DNA from: Archaeoglobus sp.
GTDB taxonomy: Archaea; Halobacteriota; Archaeoglobi; Archaeoglobales; Archaeoglobaceae
Assembly: GCF_017656475.1 (NCBI RefSeq)
Contig: NZ_JACDNT010000010.1
Span: 1-59,459 of the forward strand
Direction: 5' to 3'
DNA length: 59,459 bases
Within the stretch, counting starts at the first letter, position 1, and every line of letters begins with the position of its first letter. The notes under the pieces are model-generated. The model did no database searches and was not told the DNA's origin. It saw only the letters and a program-made list of their open reading frames with translations. A program made the position numbers and the translations under genes. Of this stretch, positions 35,231-43,548 are shown in pieces.

Positions 35231-37177
35231 TTAAGGTTTTGAGTCGCAGTCGAATTGGTTCAAGGCTGGAACATAGATTCCATTCTCTTTTACAAATTCA
35301 ATCAATTTCCGGTAAGATCTGTTTGTGCTTAGTGTAGAGCTATCCCCTATAATAATTAGCTTTCTTCTCGCCCTCGTCAGTGAGACGTTAAGTCTCCTAA
35401 GATCATCAAGAAAGCCAATCTCTCCTGTTCTGTTGCTTCTGACGAGTGAGATTATTATCACTTCTTTCTCCCTTCCCTGAAAGCCATCAACGCTGCTTAC
35501 CTCCACATCAACTTTCTGTCTCAGTAGATCAACCTGATCGTCATAGGGCGTTATCACCCCAACCCATTCCTTTTTTAAACCCATTCTGAGCAACTCTGAA
35601 ACGATTTCCGCAACTATTTCCGCTTCAAGCCTGTTAAATCTCGATGGTGAATCTGCAAGCTTTCCTTCCCACCTGTTGCTGCAAAAAGAAGTGTCAATAA
35701 AAACCAAGGGCTCTTTTCCAAGTATTTTCCTGAACTTTCGGTTTTCAGGTCCTCTGCTGGCTATCTGGCTCAAAACTATACCTGCACAACTTTCGTGGGC
35801 TCTTATTTTTCCCCCGTAAAATTCTCTGCTGGGGAACTCCATCAGCTTTTCGTTCATCCTGTATTGCACATCAAGTAGCTGTGATTTTTCAGGGAATTTT
35901 TCTATTAAAATCTCAAATAGTGTTTTTGAGAGTTTTTCCGCCTTTATAACGGTTGGTGGAAGCTGTCTGTGATCTCCTGCAAGAACAAATCTTTTTGCCC
36001 TGTTAATTGGAATGAGCACACTTGGGATTGTTGCCTGACTTGCTTCATCTATAACAGCAACATCGAAAACATCTTCTAGCAAAAAGGAAGAGGAGTTGGT
36101 TGATAGGACAACATCACTCTCTTCAATTACCTCTTTTACGATTCTCTCTTCCTCCTTTCTTACCCTGTCATAAAGTTGATCAAGGGCTTTTCTGTCCTCA
36201 ATCCACTCAGCCATCGAACTCATTTTTTCAGCAGAAATCCCCCTTGCCCCTCTGTTTGCTCTGGCAAGCTTCATTATTTCTTCATCACTTAGACCACGCC
36301 TCATCTGCGGAGTGGGCTTCGTCAGCTTTTCCATTCTTCTCTCGATCTTCTCAATCTCCCTTTTCATCTCTTCAATTATTCTGTAGCCGCTATGTTTAAA
36401 GACAAGAGAGGCGAGGGTGCGATCCTTGAGCTTCTTCTCCACCCTTGAAGGATGGCCGAGTCTCACAATATTTATGTCGGAGAGAAGCTCAACGAGGTTG
36501 TCAACTGCTGTGTTGCTTTCGGCAATGACAAGAACCTTTTCATCCTTTTTAACAAGCTGCCTGACAACCTCTGCTATTGTTCTGGTCTTTCCAGTTCCGA
36601 AAGGGCCATGAATAAGGAAGAAATCGTCAGCGGAGATTGCACAGCCAACAGCCCTGAGTTGGGCTTTGTTGAGGGAAGAGTCGAAGGGTGTGAAATCAAC
36701 ACACTTTTGCTCAGAAGGCTCTTCAAGTCCGAAGGCGAATTTCAGAGCCCTTTTACCTTTTTCCGTCAAATTCCTTAGGTTCTCAATCCACCTCCGGTAT
36801 GTAAGGTCACTCGCGTAAAGGTCAATTCTAACGTCTCTCAGAGCCCATTCAGGAACAGACTCAAGGGCAACAACTAGGTATCTTCTGCCCTTTTCAGCCA
36901 CCACTCCCCTTAAATCACTTTTTAACGGCTCACCTCTGCTGATCAACACCTCATCCCCTACTGAAATTTCGGTATCTATTGTCCTTCTTCTGCCGTACCT
37001 GACGAGCTTGAATCCGAGCTCCTCTCCAACTATTTTCCCTCTCAGCCCCAGAACAGCACGCCCTTTCTTTTCCCTCTTCTCTCCACTCAACCGCTTTATC
37101 TCATCTACCATTGTAGAAATCTGGGCATCCCTCTCTACCTTCGTTAGCTCTATTAGCTCCTCGATAATCTTTTTCAC
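35231..37177 (-). CDS. Upf1/IGHMBP2-like superfamily 1 helicase
   Basis: A 648-residue SF1B helicase. An N-terminal beta-barrel-like region (residues 1-140) precedes Walker A GPFGTGKT at about residue 192, motif II DEAS at about 377, VLAGDHRQLPPTV, DVQYRMNEKLMEFPSREFY, ITPYDDQVDLL, SVDGFQGREKEVIIIS and RLNVSLTRARRKLI. It resembles archaeal/eukaryotic Upf1-like helicases that work on single-stranded DNA or RNA. It stands alone, convergent with livF. Confidence 0.88.
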   Translation of the reverse strand: MKKIIEELIELTKVERDAQISTMVDEIKRLSGEKREKKGRAVLGLRGKIVGEELGFKLVRYGRRRTIDTEISVGDEVLISRGEPLKSDLRGVVAEKGRRYLVVALESVPEWALRDVRIDLYASDLTYRRWIENLRNLTEKGKRALKFAFGLEEPSEQKCVDFTPFDSSLNKAQLRAVGCAISADDFFLIHGPFGTGKTRTIAEVVRQLVKKDEKVLVIAESNTAVDNLVELLSDINIVRLGHPSRVEKKLKDRTLASLVFKHSGYRIIEEMKREIEKIERRMEKLTKPTPQMRRGLSDEEIMKLARANRGARGISAEKMSSMAEWIEDRKALDQLYDRVRKEEERIVKEVIEESDVVLSTNSSSFLLEDVFDVAVIDEASQATIPSVLIPINRAKRFVLAGDHRQLPPTVIKAEKLSKTLFEILIEKFPEKSQLLDVQYRMNEKLMEFPSREFYGGKIRAHESCAGIVLSQIASRGPENRKFRKILGKEPLVFIDTSFCSNRWEGKLADSPSRFNRLEAEIVAEIVSELLRMGLKKEWVGVITPYDDQVDLLRQKVDVEVSSVDGFQGREKEVIIISLVRSNRTGEIGFLDDLRRLNVSLTRARRKLIIIGDSSTLSTNRSYRKLIEFVKENGIYVPALNQFDCDSKP

Positions 37178-37248
37178 ATCTTAAGTTGGGAGAGGGTTAA
37201 TAAGTTAAATTGTCTCCGAAAAATGGTAAAGACCGATTGAATGAAAAA

Positions 37249-37641
37249 TTAAGCCTTATCGGATGACATGTATTTCTCAATAGTTTCTAGAAGTTTTTTC
37301 CTTGTAAAAGGCTTTTCGATAATCTCCAGAGCACCTGCGTCGAGAAGCTCTTGCCCCCTTCTTTTTGCGTAGGCTGTGATACCGATAATCCTTGCGTTGG
37401 GGTCGATCTTCTTTATTTCTTTCGTAGCCTCAACACCGTCCATGACGGGCATGGCAATGTCCATTAACACAACTTCGGGCTTGAACATCTTGTACATCCT
37501 CACAGCCTCCTCTCCGTTTGTTGCTGTGAGTAATGTGTATCTGTCCGAAATCATAAGCTGAATTGCCTCGAGAATTGCCGCGTCATCTTCAACAACAAGA
37601 ACTCTACCTTTCTGCTTCATTTGTCCCACTTTTATCCTCAA
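37249..37641 (-). CDS. Stand-alone response-regulator receiver protein
   Basis: A 130-residue CheY-like receiver domain. VVEDDAAILEAIQ gives the acidic pocket, VVLMDIAMPVMDGVEA the phospho-acceptor Asp, IGITAY the Thr and EIIEKPF the Lys. There is no output domain, and no histidine kinase is in the window. The basic N-terminus (MRIKVGQMKQKGR) may not be translated; ATG at residue 8 is possible. Confidence 0.87.
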   Translation of the reverse strand: MRIKVGQMKQKGRVLVVEDDAAILEAIQLMISDRYTLLTATNGEEAVRMYKMFKPEVVLMDIAMPVMDGVEATKEIKKIDPNARIIGITAYAKRRGQELLDAGALEIIEKPFTRKKLLETIEKYMSSDKA

Positions 37642-37653
37642 TCTTTAAAAATT

Positions 37654-38433
37654 TTACTTTCTCTTGAGAAATTCTATAATGTAGAGGTTGAACTCCTCGG
37701 GATTCTCCAGCTTTGCCAGGTGGGCAGCATTCTTAACCTCCTTAATTTCGGCGTTTGGAATTAGAGAGACCATCTCTCTTCCCAGAGAGGGCGGAGTTGT
37801 GACATCGAACTCGGCGGTTATCACGAGTGTGGGCACATGAATTGTGGGAAGTAAATCCTCGTAGTTGGCGTTTCCTATTTCGGCTGTGACCTTTGTGTAG
37901 AACTCCTTATTGTTTTTCCTTATTATCGTTTTCACCATTTCCTTCAAATCTGGTCTGTCCTGATGAATGGACATTTCCGCTATGAACTCAGCTATCTGAG
38001 TCATGTCGGGGGAGCTCTCCAGCACCTTTAATCTCTGCTCAAACATCGCTCTCCCCGCCTCCGGAAGCTTGTGGAGTGTGTTTGCTAGAATTAGAGTTTT
38101 AACTCTCTCAGGATATTGTTTGTAAAATTCCATGCACACCATCCCTCCCATTGACAAGCCCAGAAGGCTGGCCTTTTCAATACCGAGATAGTCCATCAGA
38201 TTTCTCACGTCTCTTGCAAAATCCTCAATGGTTATGTCTTTGGGCACATCAGACATTCCGAAACCTCTCAGATCAAGGGCAACAACTCTGAAGTGCTTGG
38301 AAAAATCTTCGTACTGGAATGTCCACCCCTCTATGCAGTCTCCGAGGCCATGAATTAGGATTAAAGGCTCTCCTTCACCACACTCAAAGTAGCGAAGCTT
38401 TAAACCGTCCGAGTCGAAGAAACCGAACCTCAT
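37654..38433 (-). CDS. Alpha/beta hydrolase
   Basis: A 259-residue hydrolase. HGLGDCIEGW forms the oxyanion region, GLSMGGM near residue 95 holds the nucleophile Ser, EFDVTTPPS the acid and AAHLAKLENPEEFN the catalytic His. It resembles 3-oxoadipate enol-lactonase and non-haem haloperoxidase types; the substrate is not known. This is the last chromosomal gene before the integrated element. Confidence 0.85.
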   Translation of the reverse strand: MRFGFFDSDGLKLRYFECGEGEPLILIHGLGDCIEGWTFQYEDFSKHFRVVALDLRGFGMSDVPKDITIEDFARDVRNLMDYLGIEKASLLGLSMGGMVCMEFYKQYPERVKTLILANTLHKLPEAGRAMFEQRLKVLESSPDMTQIAEFIAEMSIHQDRPDLKEMVKTIIRKNNKEFYTKVTAEIGNANYEDLLPTIHVPTLVITAEFDVTTPPSLGREMVSLIPNAEIKEVKNAAHLAKLENPEEFNLYIIEFLKRK

Positions 38434-38545
38434 ACCATGAGTTTTTCAAGCACTATTTAAAACTATTTAAAAAAGTCATTGAAAATTTGTGGAGAATGAG
38501 GAAAAGCTTTGCAGGAAAAATTAAAGAAAGGCTATAATCATAACT

Positions 38546-38800
38546 ATGAATTTAGATGACAAGAAGCTCAAAATGCTATTCAAAAAATAAGAGAAAATTG
38601 AAGATTTTTTAACTTTAATTCATGAGAACAGAAACAATAGAACAAGAATTCTCAATGAAAACTTCAGAAATCGCTTTTCAGAGACTATCGATAAATTACT
38701 GGGCTATCTCAGAACCGAACAGGCCTTTGAAATCTGGATTTTTGGAAAAAATGGGCTCGGCCGGATTCGAACCGGCAATCTCCGCCTTGTAAGGGCGACG
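38546..38800 (+). pseudogene. Remnant of an older integrase N-terminal part (intN)
   Basis: The frame opens at ATG 38546, meets an in-frame TAA at 38588, then runs open through the att core into the intC frame. The part after the stop ends NFRNRFSETIDKLL then GLGRIRTG, clearly related to the intN at 54977-55249 (NFRGRISETIDKLV then GLGRIRTG) but diverged. It lies outside the element's left end, so it is best explained as intN left by an earlier integration in the same tRNA. Apart from this, the 370-bp gap holds no gene. Confidence 0.65.
38749..38800 (+). repeat. Left attachment-site copy (att core)
   Basis: 52 bp identical to 55192-55243 except for A instead of G at 38777. It corresponds to the tRNA-Val 3' half from past the discriminator base to the anticodon stem. 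Beyond 38800 the sequence leaves the tRNA and continues into intC. Confidence 0.85.
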
Positions 38801-38803
38801 ATT

Positions 38804-39898
38804 TTGGAGGAAGGAGAACAGTCCATTAAGGATATAACAGAATTACAACAAATATCTAACAATAGTATAGTAAAATTACAACAAAAACAGTCTTCGCCCT
38901 CAAACAGTCTCATGGATCTTGAACTTGATTACGCAAAAGAGGAGCTTGAAGCCTATACAAAGCAGAGATTAAAGGGAGTGGCAAAGAAAACTCAGGATTG
39001 GATCAAAAGGGCAAGCCGAACCCTGTGGGAGCAAACTGAGGGGGTTATCAGCTACGAAACAATGAGCAATCTGAGAGAATATACTTTAAACAAGTGGAAA
39101 TCTGAGGATTCATGGGGGAAAGTTCTAAACTTTGCAAAGAGTTTTCTGGAGCATCTTGCAAAGCTGAGATTAGATAGCCGATACCTCAACTTCAGCATAT
39201 TCCTCGATAAGCCTAAAGCCCGCAAAGAAGAAAAGATGGTTACTAATAGAGTTATCACGGAAAAGGATGTTCAGAACGTTATCAAGTTTTTCATTAAGAA
39301 GTGGAAAGCTGGAAAGATGGATAGAGAAACAGCTCTTGCCAATGTTGTAATGGTGATTTTTGGAGCATATTCAGGGCAAAGACCATATACCCTCAAAAGG
39401 CTGAGAACTGAGCAATTTGAGAAGGCTTTAAGCTCCAAATCTCCCGTTCTGATTGTTGAAGCATCTCAGGATAAGATCAGAATGAAGCATTACGTTCCCT
39501 TACATCCTGATGTCGTTCCATTCCTCAAAGAACTATTGAAGATCAGGAAAAAGCAAGGTAAGGAAAGGATGTTTGAATATGGCAGCATGGAAAATCAGCT
39601 CAAAAGAGCAAAGATTGAACTTGAACATTCTGATCTAATTGATAATCCAAAAGAGCGGCATTTCGTGATTGGAGATCTCAGGAAGTTCGCAGAACAGATG
39701 GCTGATAAGATCAAGTGGGATGTGAGCAACAAGAATTACATTCTAACCCATGGAGTTGCAAGCGTTGACTGGAGCAGATATAAGCATCCCCTTCCAGAGT
39801 TTGTTTACAAGATTTACATCGAGAGCTGGAAGGATGTTCATTTAGTTCCAAAGGAGGCTTATGAGCTTCTGGGGACTATAGAACAAGAGAATTCTTAA
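38804..39898 (+). CDS. int: C-terminal part of SSV-type tyrosine integrase (intC)
   Basis: About 364 residues from TTG 38804, but the frame is open through the att core, so the natural product is the join of intN and this part (about 454 residues). The catalytic region has SGQRPYTLKRL (first Arg), a Lys in QDKIRMKHYVPL, GDLRKF (second Arg, with the usual box II His not evident), ILTHG and WSRYKHP with the likely nucleophile Tyr. In the integrated state there is no good start codon, which fits silencing by integration. The family normally integrates in tRNA genes through a site inside its own gene. Confidence 0.8.
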   Translation: MEEGEQSIKDITELQQISNNSIVKLQQKQSSPSNSLMDLELDYAKEELEAYTKQRLKGVAKKTQDWIKRASRTLWEQTEGVISYETMSNLREYTLNKWKSEDSWGKVLNFAKSFLEHLAKLRLDSRYLNFSIFLDKPKARKEEKMVTNRVITEKDVQNVIKFFIKKWKAGKMDRETALANVVMVIFGAYSGQRPYTLKRLRTEQFEKALSSKSPVLIVEASQDKIRMKHYVPLHPDVVPFLKELLKIRKKQGKERMFEYGSMENQLKRAKIELEHSDLIDNPKERHFVIGDLRKFAEQMADKIKWDVSNKNYILTHGVASVDWSRYKHPLPEFVYKIYIESWKDVHLVPKEAYELLGTIEQENS

Positions 39899-39965
39899 TT
39901 TTTAAGAAGAAGCTATTTTATTACATTTTATTCTCTCACTGAAAGTGCATCTTATCTAACTACCA

Positions 39966-40034
39966 CTACTCCTCAAAATCACCCAATTTAAGAGTATCGT
40001 AAGCTCTCTCCATGTATTTTTCATGTTCTGGCAT
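39966..40034 (-). pseudogene. Truncated HEPN-gene start
   Basis: The minus-strand frame MPEHEKYMERAYDTLKLGDF ends after 22 codons. Its ATG overlaps the end of the decayed MNT frame, as in intact MNT-HEPN pairs. It looks like the first residues of a HEPN protein, the rest being lost. Confidence 0.4.
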
Positions 40035-40340
40035 AGACTGTAACTCCCTCTCTCAAAACATTTTTTACAAAACTCGTTCCTTCAGCCTTCAGCATCTCGA
40101 AGTAATCCCTACTCATAATTATTGGCGAGATGTATATTCCATGTTTAAGTGAAAGAGGATAGGAAACATGATAACCTCATCAAGTTTGACATTGCCAATT
40201 ACCAATACGTCCAGATCACTCTCTTCCCCAAACTTCTTTCTTGCATACGAGCCGAAGGGTAACCCGCTCCACCCGATCTCCAAATTTTTCTCTGAGTTTT
40301 TGTGCGAATTCTTCGACTATTTTACCAATGCAGACAGTTA
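40021..40340 (-). pseudogene. Frameshifted MNT nucleotidyltransferase
   Basis: On the minus strand a broken MNT-type nucleotidyltransferase is readable in three frames: IVEEFAQKLREKFGDRVERV, then PFGSYARKKFGEESDLDVL (the GS...DxD active site), then SPIIMSRDYFEMLKAEG to VYART and a stop. At least two frameshifts separate the pieces. It was probably the antitoxin partner of the truncated HEPN start at 39966-40034. Confidence 0.6.
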
Positions 40341-40345
40341 AATTT

Positions 40346-40462
40346 GTGAAGGAGATAACGATCAAAGTTCCTGAGTGGATGAATGAAGATGAAGTAAAAA
40401 ATAGTAGAGGAATACGTGACCAAGAAAAAGCTTGTGGAAAAATATTATTCTCTGATTGAATG
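40346..40462 (+). pseudogene. Frameshifted VapB-like antitoxin
   Basis: GTG 40346 opens KEITIKVPEWMNEDEV, the usual start of archaeal VapB antitoxins. After an A-run at 396-401 the frame must shift to read IVEEYVTKKLVEKYYSLIE before a stop. A single-base indel in the A-run explains the break. Confidence 0.5.
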
Positions 40463-40525
40463 AGTAGATTTCAATAAGATTGAGGGAGAAAGCAGAGAGT
40501 TTAGAGAATCCCTTTAAACTCAGGA

Positions 40526-40590
40526 ATACTCGTTGATACTTCAATTTTAGTAGAATATTCGAAGCTGAATTCAGATTATGTTCATATATT
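40526..40590 (+). pseudogene. VapC (PIN-domain) N-terminal fragment
   Basis: The plus frame ILVDTSILVEYSKLNSD matches the first strand of PIN-domain toxins, with the first catalytic Asp. The frame degenerates as it enters the 3' end of the HEPN gene on the other strand. Together with 40346-40462 it is the relic of a VapBC pair. Confidence 0.45.
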
Positions 40591-40974
40591 ATCAGCCTCC
40601 GCCTTTATTCTGCTAACAAAACCGGAGCATTTCTCAAGCAGGTTCACCATTTCGAGCAGCTCACTCTCAGATATTCTGTAGTACTCGTGAGCTATAAGGT
40701 TTCGGAGAAATATCAGGCGTTTGAAGATTTTGAGTTCATCTTCACTTATGTATCCCTCACTTTCAAGGACCTCAAAAAGTTCTCTGTAGGTCGAGGGAAA
40801 TCCCAGTTTCTTCTTCGCAACTATGTACTGGGCTAAATCTATGGGGTTGGCACCCTGAGAACATTCCATTGCCAGAGTGTTGTAAATGAAGTAATCCTTC
40901 ACGACTTTGGATTTGAGGTTTACCGCACCTTTTAGATGCCTCTCGAAACGCAGTATGTACTCTGCAAGCCTCAT
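40582..40974 (-). CDS. HEPN-domain (HepT-like) toxin
   Basis: A 130-residue all-helical HEPN/DUF86 protein. RNLIAHEYYR near residue 96 holds the R-x4-H-x-Y RNase motif. HepT toxins cleave RNA and are silenced when the MNT partner adenylylates the tyrosine of the motif. It overlaps the MNT gene just upstream by ATGA, with antitoxin first in this pair. Confidence 0.85.
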   Translation of the reverse strand: MRLAEYILRFERHLKGAVNLKSKVVKDYFIYNTLAMECSQGANPIDLAQYIVAKKKLGFPSTYRELFEVLESEGYISEDELKIFKRLIFLRNLIAHEYYRISESELLEMVNLLEKCSGFVSRIKAEADNI

Positions 40975-41342
40975 CCAAGCACCTCTGAAGAGATTTGCCT
41001 GTACATTCGATGTGTATCGAGGTACTCTCTCATGACTTCAAGTTTGATCTCCAGTAGCTTTTCCTCGTTCCGGACGAAGATTTCCCTGCCGTACTTGAAG
41101 ACCTCATGTTTTATGTGCAACGGTAAGCGGTGAAAAAGGACTACATCGATTTGTGATGATGCCAAGCTCCCGATTTCTGCCTCACTTTCGGGAGTGGAAT
41201 TTTCCATTATAACCGCAATGTCAATATCCGATAGAGGAGTTGCCTCTCCTTTGGCGTGAGAACCAAAGAGGTAGGTTGCAATAACGTCTGGGTGGGCTTT
41301 GATGGTTTCGATGATTTTCGAGAGTTTGTGGTTTAATTCCAT
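40971..41342 (-). CDS. MNT-type nucleotidyltransferase antitoxin
   Basis: A 123-residue minimal nucleotidyltransferase. LFGSHAKGEATPLSDIDIAVI gives GS-x10-D-x-D, the exact MntA pattern, and a third acidic residue lies in IDVVLFHRL. It is predicted to AMPylate the HEPN toxin encoded next to it. The translation is coupled by the 4-nt overlap. Confidence 0.87.
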   Translation of the reverse strand: MELNHKLSKIIETIKAHPDVIATYLFGSHAKGEATPLSDIDIAVIMENSTPESEAEIGSLASSQIDVVLFHRLPLHIKHEVFKYGREIFVRNEEKLLEIKLEVMREYLDTHRMYRQISSEVLG

Positions 41343-41381
41343 AGCGTTTTTATTGCGGTGAAAGTTAATATCTTTTTGCTT

Positions 41382-41524
41382 ATGAATTACTTTCGAATAT
41401 TCACAGCCTTTTTAATCGCAGTTTTTATGTTAAAATCTTGGTAATGTTAGTATTTCTTCTATCGATCGAAATTTTGACAACTATCCTGTTAATTTCCTTT
41501 CTTTTGCTCAACAATCAGGGCTAA
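41382..41524 (+). other. Two tiny overlapping hydrophobic frames in a 207-bp gap
   Basis: ATG 41382 opens 20 codons ending TAATG, whose ATG (41444) opens 26 more (LVFLLSIEILTTILLISFLL). Both are strongly hydrophobic. They may be a single small membrane protein with a frameshift, a fragment of a lost gene, or chance in AT-rich DNA. Nothing else is visible between the MNT and EVE genes. Confidence 0.2.
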
Positions 41525-41549
41525 GTCTAGTATCCAATCCTATTTATCA

Positions 41550-41987
41550 TCACTTACCTACAATCAACCTGTAATCCTCCTCGGGTATTTCCCTCATCGC
41601 CTTGCCCATCAGATGTCCTGACCACTTCCGTTTGTTTGTGATGAACTTCAGCTTAGGAATGAGTGGTTTGAACTCTACGGGTTTTTCAAAAACCTTAACT
41701 GGTTTCAGTTTTATTCTCAGTGGGAAAGTTTCATTGCTCATTCCCTTTGGCATTTTGAATATTCTGGAGGAATCCTTGAACACTTCCGATGCTGCCTCGT
41801 AAACAGCCATTATCCTTGAAAGTTTAATTTCATCCCCCACCTTCTCCTGTTTAACGTAAATCAGGAGCTTGTCTCCCGGCTTTACCTTTGCTATGGCGTT
41901 TTTATGTCTCTCAGGAACTCCCCACACGTTCTTCTCTTTTATCACTTTCCAGTTATCCTCGGTTGTAATGCAGAGCCAGTAAGCCAT
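41550..41987 (-). CDS. EVE-domain protein
   Basis: A 145-residue EVE domain (PUA-like fold). It opens [11 protein letters not shown] and contains [25 protein letters not shown] and [19 protein letters not shown] at the end. EVE domains are proposed to read modified DNA or RNA bases and often accompany restriction systems, as here in an element with a type I system. It is transcribed alone. Confidence 0.85.
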   Translation of the reverse strand: MAYWLCITTEDNWKVIKEKNVWGVPERHKNAIAKVKPGDKLLIYVKQEKVGDEIKLSRIMAVYEAASEVFKDSSRIFKMPKGMSNETFPLRIKLKPVKVFEKPVEFKPLIPKLKFITNKRKWSGHLMGKAMREIPEEDYRLIVGK

Positions 41988-42065
41988 AAAATCACCACTA
42001 AATAATCAATTTGAATAGATTTAAGGATTTTCATTCAGCAAAGAAAACTATAAAAGAGATCAGAT

Positions 42066-42482
42066 ATGACTACAGATGTGAGGGCTCACACAGTTGACGA
42101 GAGTGAGAGAGAAAAAATCGTAAAAAAGTTAACTGAAGTTCTGAGAGGGAAAGAAGAAGTTATTTTCGCTTATCTTCACGGATCGTTTTTAACGGGTAAT
42201 TTCAGGGACGTTGATGTGGCAGTATACCTTACAGAAAGTAAGGACGTCTCCTATGAGCTTAATCTTGAAGTTGAACTGAAAGAAATCCTCAAACTACCTG
42301 TGGATGTCAGAATCCTGAACTCTGCCCCACTTTCATTCAGATTCAATGTTATAAAGAATGGTTTAATCCTTTTCAGCAGAGATGAGCGAGCAAGATCGGA
42401 ATTTGAGAGCAAAACGATTTCCGAATACCACGACTTTGCTTACTTCAGAAAGAGATACAGGAGGGAAGCTCTTGGAATATGA
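42066..42482 (+). CDS. MNT-type nucleotidyltransferase, second pair
   Basis: A 138-residue MNT protein. AYLHGSFLTGNFRDVDVAVYL gives GS and D-x-D with a shorter spacing (seven residues) than the canonical ten. VDVRILNSAPLSFRFNVIKNG matches the pair at 53773. The C-terminus (SKTISEYHDFAYFRKRYRRE) is also shared. It overlaps the HEPN gene by 11 nt. Confidence 0.82.
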   Translation: MTTDVRAHTVDESEREKIVKKLTEVLRGKEEVIFAYLHGSFLTGNFRDVDVAVYLTESKDVSYELNLEVELKEILKLPVDVRILNSAPLSFRFNVIKNGLILFSRDERARSEFESKTISEYHDFAYFRKRYRREALGI

Positions 42483-42897
42483 TGAGGAAAAGATAACAAA
42501 GCTTTCATCAGAACTGTTCAATGCTCTAAGAATGCTCAGGGAGCTGTCAGAGCTACCGAAAGATGAGTTTCTCTCTAATCCACATTACGTGGCGAGTGCG
42601 AAGTACTTCCTCATCGTGGCCATTGAGGCTGCTACAGATATCTGCAACCACATCATTTCAAGGAACAAGCTGAGAGTTCCAGAAGACTATGCAGATACTT
42701 TCAGAGTAATGAAAGAAGCAGGATTTTTTGATGATGAATTCGCTGAAAGATTGATGAGAATGGCGAGGTTTAGGAACAGACTTGTACATATTTACTGGAA
42801 TGTTGATGATGAACTGATTTACGAGATACTGCAAGGAGATATTGAGGATCTGGAAGAGTTCATTGATAGGTTGATGGGAAATTTGAGAAAACTGTAA
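42472..42897 (+). CDS. HEPN-domain toxin, second pair
   Basis: About 141 residues from TTG 42472, behind GGAGGGA at 42460-42466; the longer frame from 42382 runs through the MNT gene and is not credible at its N-terminus. RFRNRLVHIYW gives R-x4-H-x-Y. HYVASAKYFLIVAIEAATDICNHIISR is the typical HEPN helix pair. Paralogue of 54167-54580. Confidence 0.82.
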   Translation: MEYDEEKITKLSSELFNALRMLRELSELPKDEFLSNPHYVASAKYFLIVAIEAATDICNHIISRNKLRVPEDYADTFRVMKEAGFFDDEFAERLMRMARFRNRLVHIYWNVDDELIYEILQGDIEDLEEFIDRLMGNLRKL

Positions 42898-43064
42898 AAT
42901 AGAGCTTACCAGTTTTAAAAACCACCAACGAGTCTTTACCGCTTTTTTCCGGCTTAATGGCTCCCAGCATCGAAAACAACTCTCGATGTTAGTACTAAAC
43001 CTCTTCCTAAACTTGCAAGTTCTTCAAAATTCGGGAAGTTCGATAAACCAACCTGTCGCCCCAA

Positions 43065-43441
43065 TTAACTCCTAACTTTCCTTAACCTTTTCCAGACTTC
43101 ATTCCTCTCAACGAAAATCCAGTATCTCTTGAGTTCTTTTTCAGCCTCCTCGTACTCGGGATAGTAGAATCCCACAGTCTCCCAGAAGGCAGAATTTCAA
43201 AGGTATTATCCATAACCAGATGGTAGAACCTACCGTTCAGCAGGAGCATGTTTTCCCTTCCTTCAACTTCCTTAGCTATGCTCTCTATCTCAGCCCTCTT
43301 TTTTCTTATCCACTCCAAATGCTCTTTTATGAGCGAGTTAACGTCAAATCCCGGAGGAGCTACAACTCTAACACTCCCATCCGCCAGAACGTGAATTCTT
43401 GCGTGCTTTACGGGTTTCCTTTCAATGATGACGTTTCTCAT
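43065..43441 (-). pseudogene. YgjP-like metallopeptidase (M48/DUF45) with internal deletion
   Basis: The N-terminal 90 residues (ARIHVLADGSVRVVAPPGF, EHLEWIRKKRAEIE) belong to YgjP-type metal-dependent hydrolases. At about 43190 the frame passes into a second frame reading FWETVGFYYPEYEEAEKEL to the end, which is the family's C-terminal part. The middle, including the HExxH zinc site, is missing. So an internal deletion has killed the gene. Intact YgjP-like genes are common in type I restriction operons. Confidence 0.7.
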
Positions 43442-43518
43442 TCTTTCACCTCAGCTTTGATTCTCTTTTTAAATTTGGAAATTTTTGGAATATCCAATGG
43501 ATAACAAGGACAGCAAAA

Positions 43519-43528
43519 TATTTATACT
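43519..43528 (+). promoter_or_regulatory. TATA box of the nuclease-HTH-membrane cassette
   Basis: ATATTTATAC is centred about 25 nt before ATG 43549 and supports that start over TTG 43543. Confidence 0.5.
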
Positions 43529-43548
43529 ATCATGGTTTACAATTGATC

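Noticed and set aside
42382-42471. Longer HEPN start at 42382
   Set aside because: The extra 30 residues lie inside the MNT gene in another frame and have no HEPN character; TTG 42472 has a good ribosome site.
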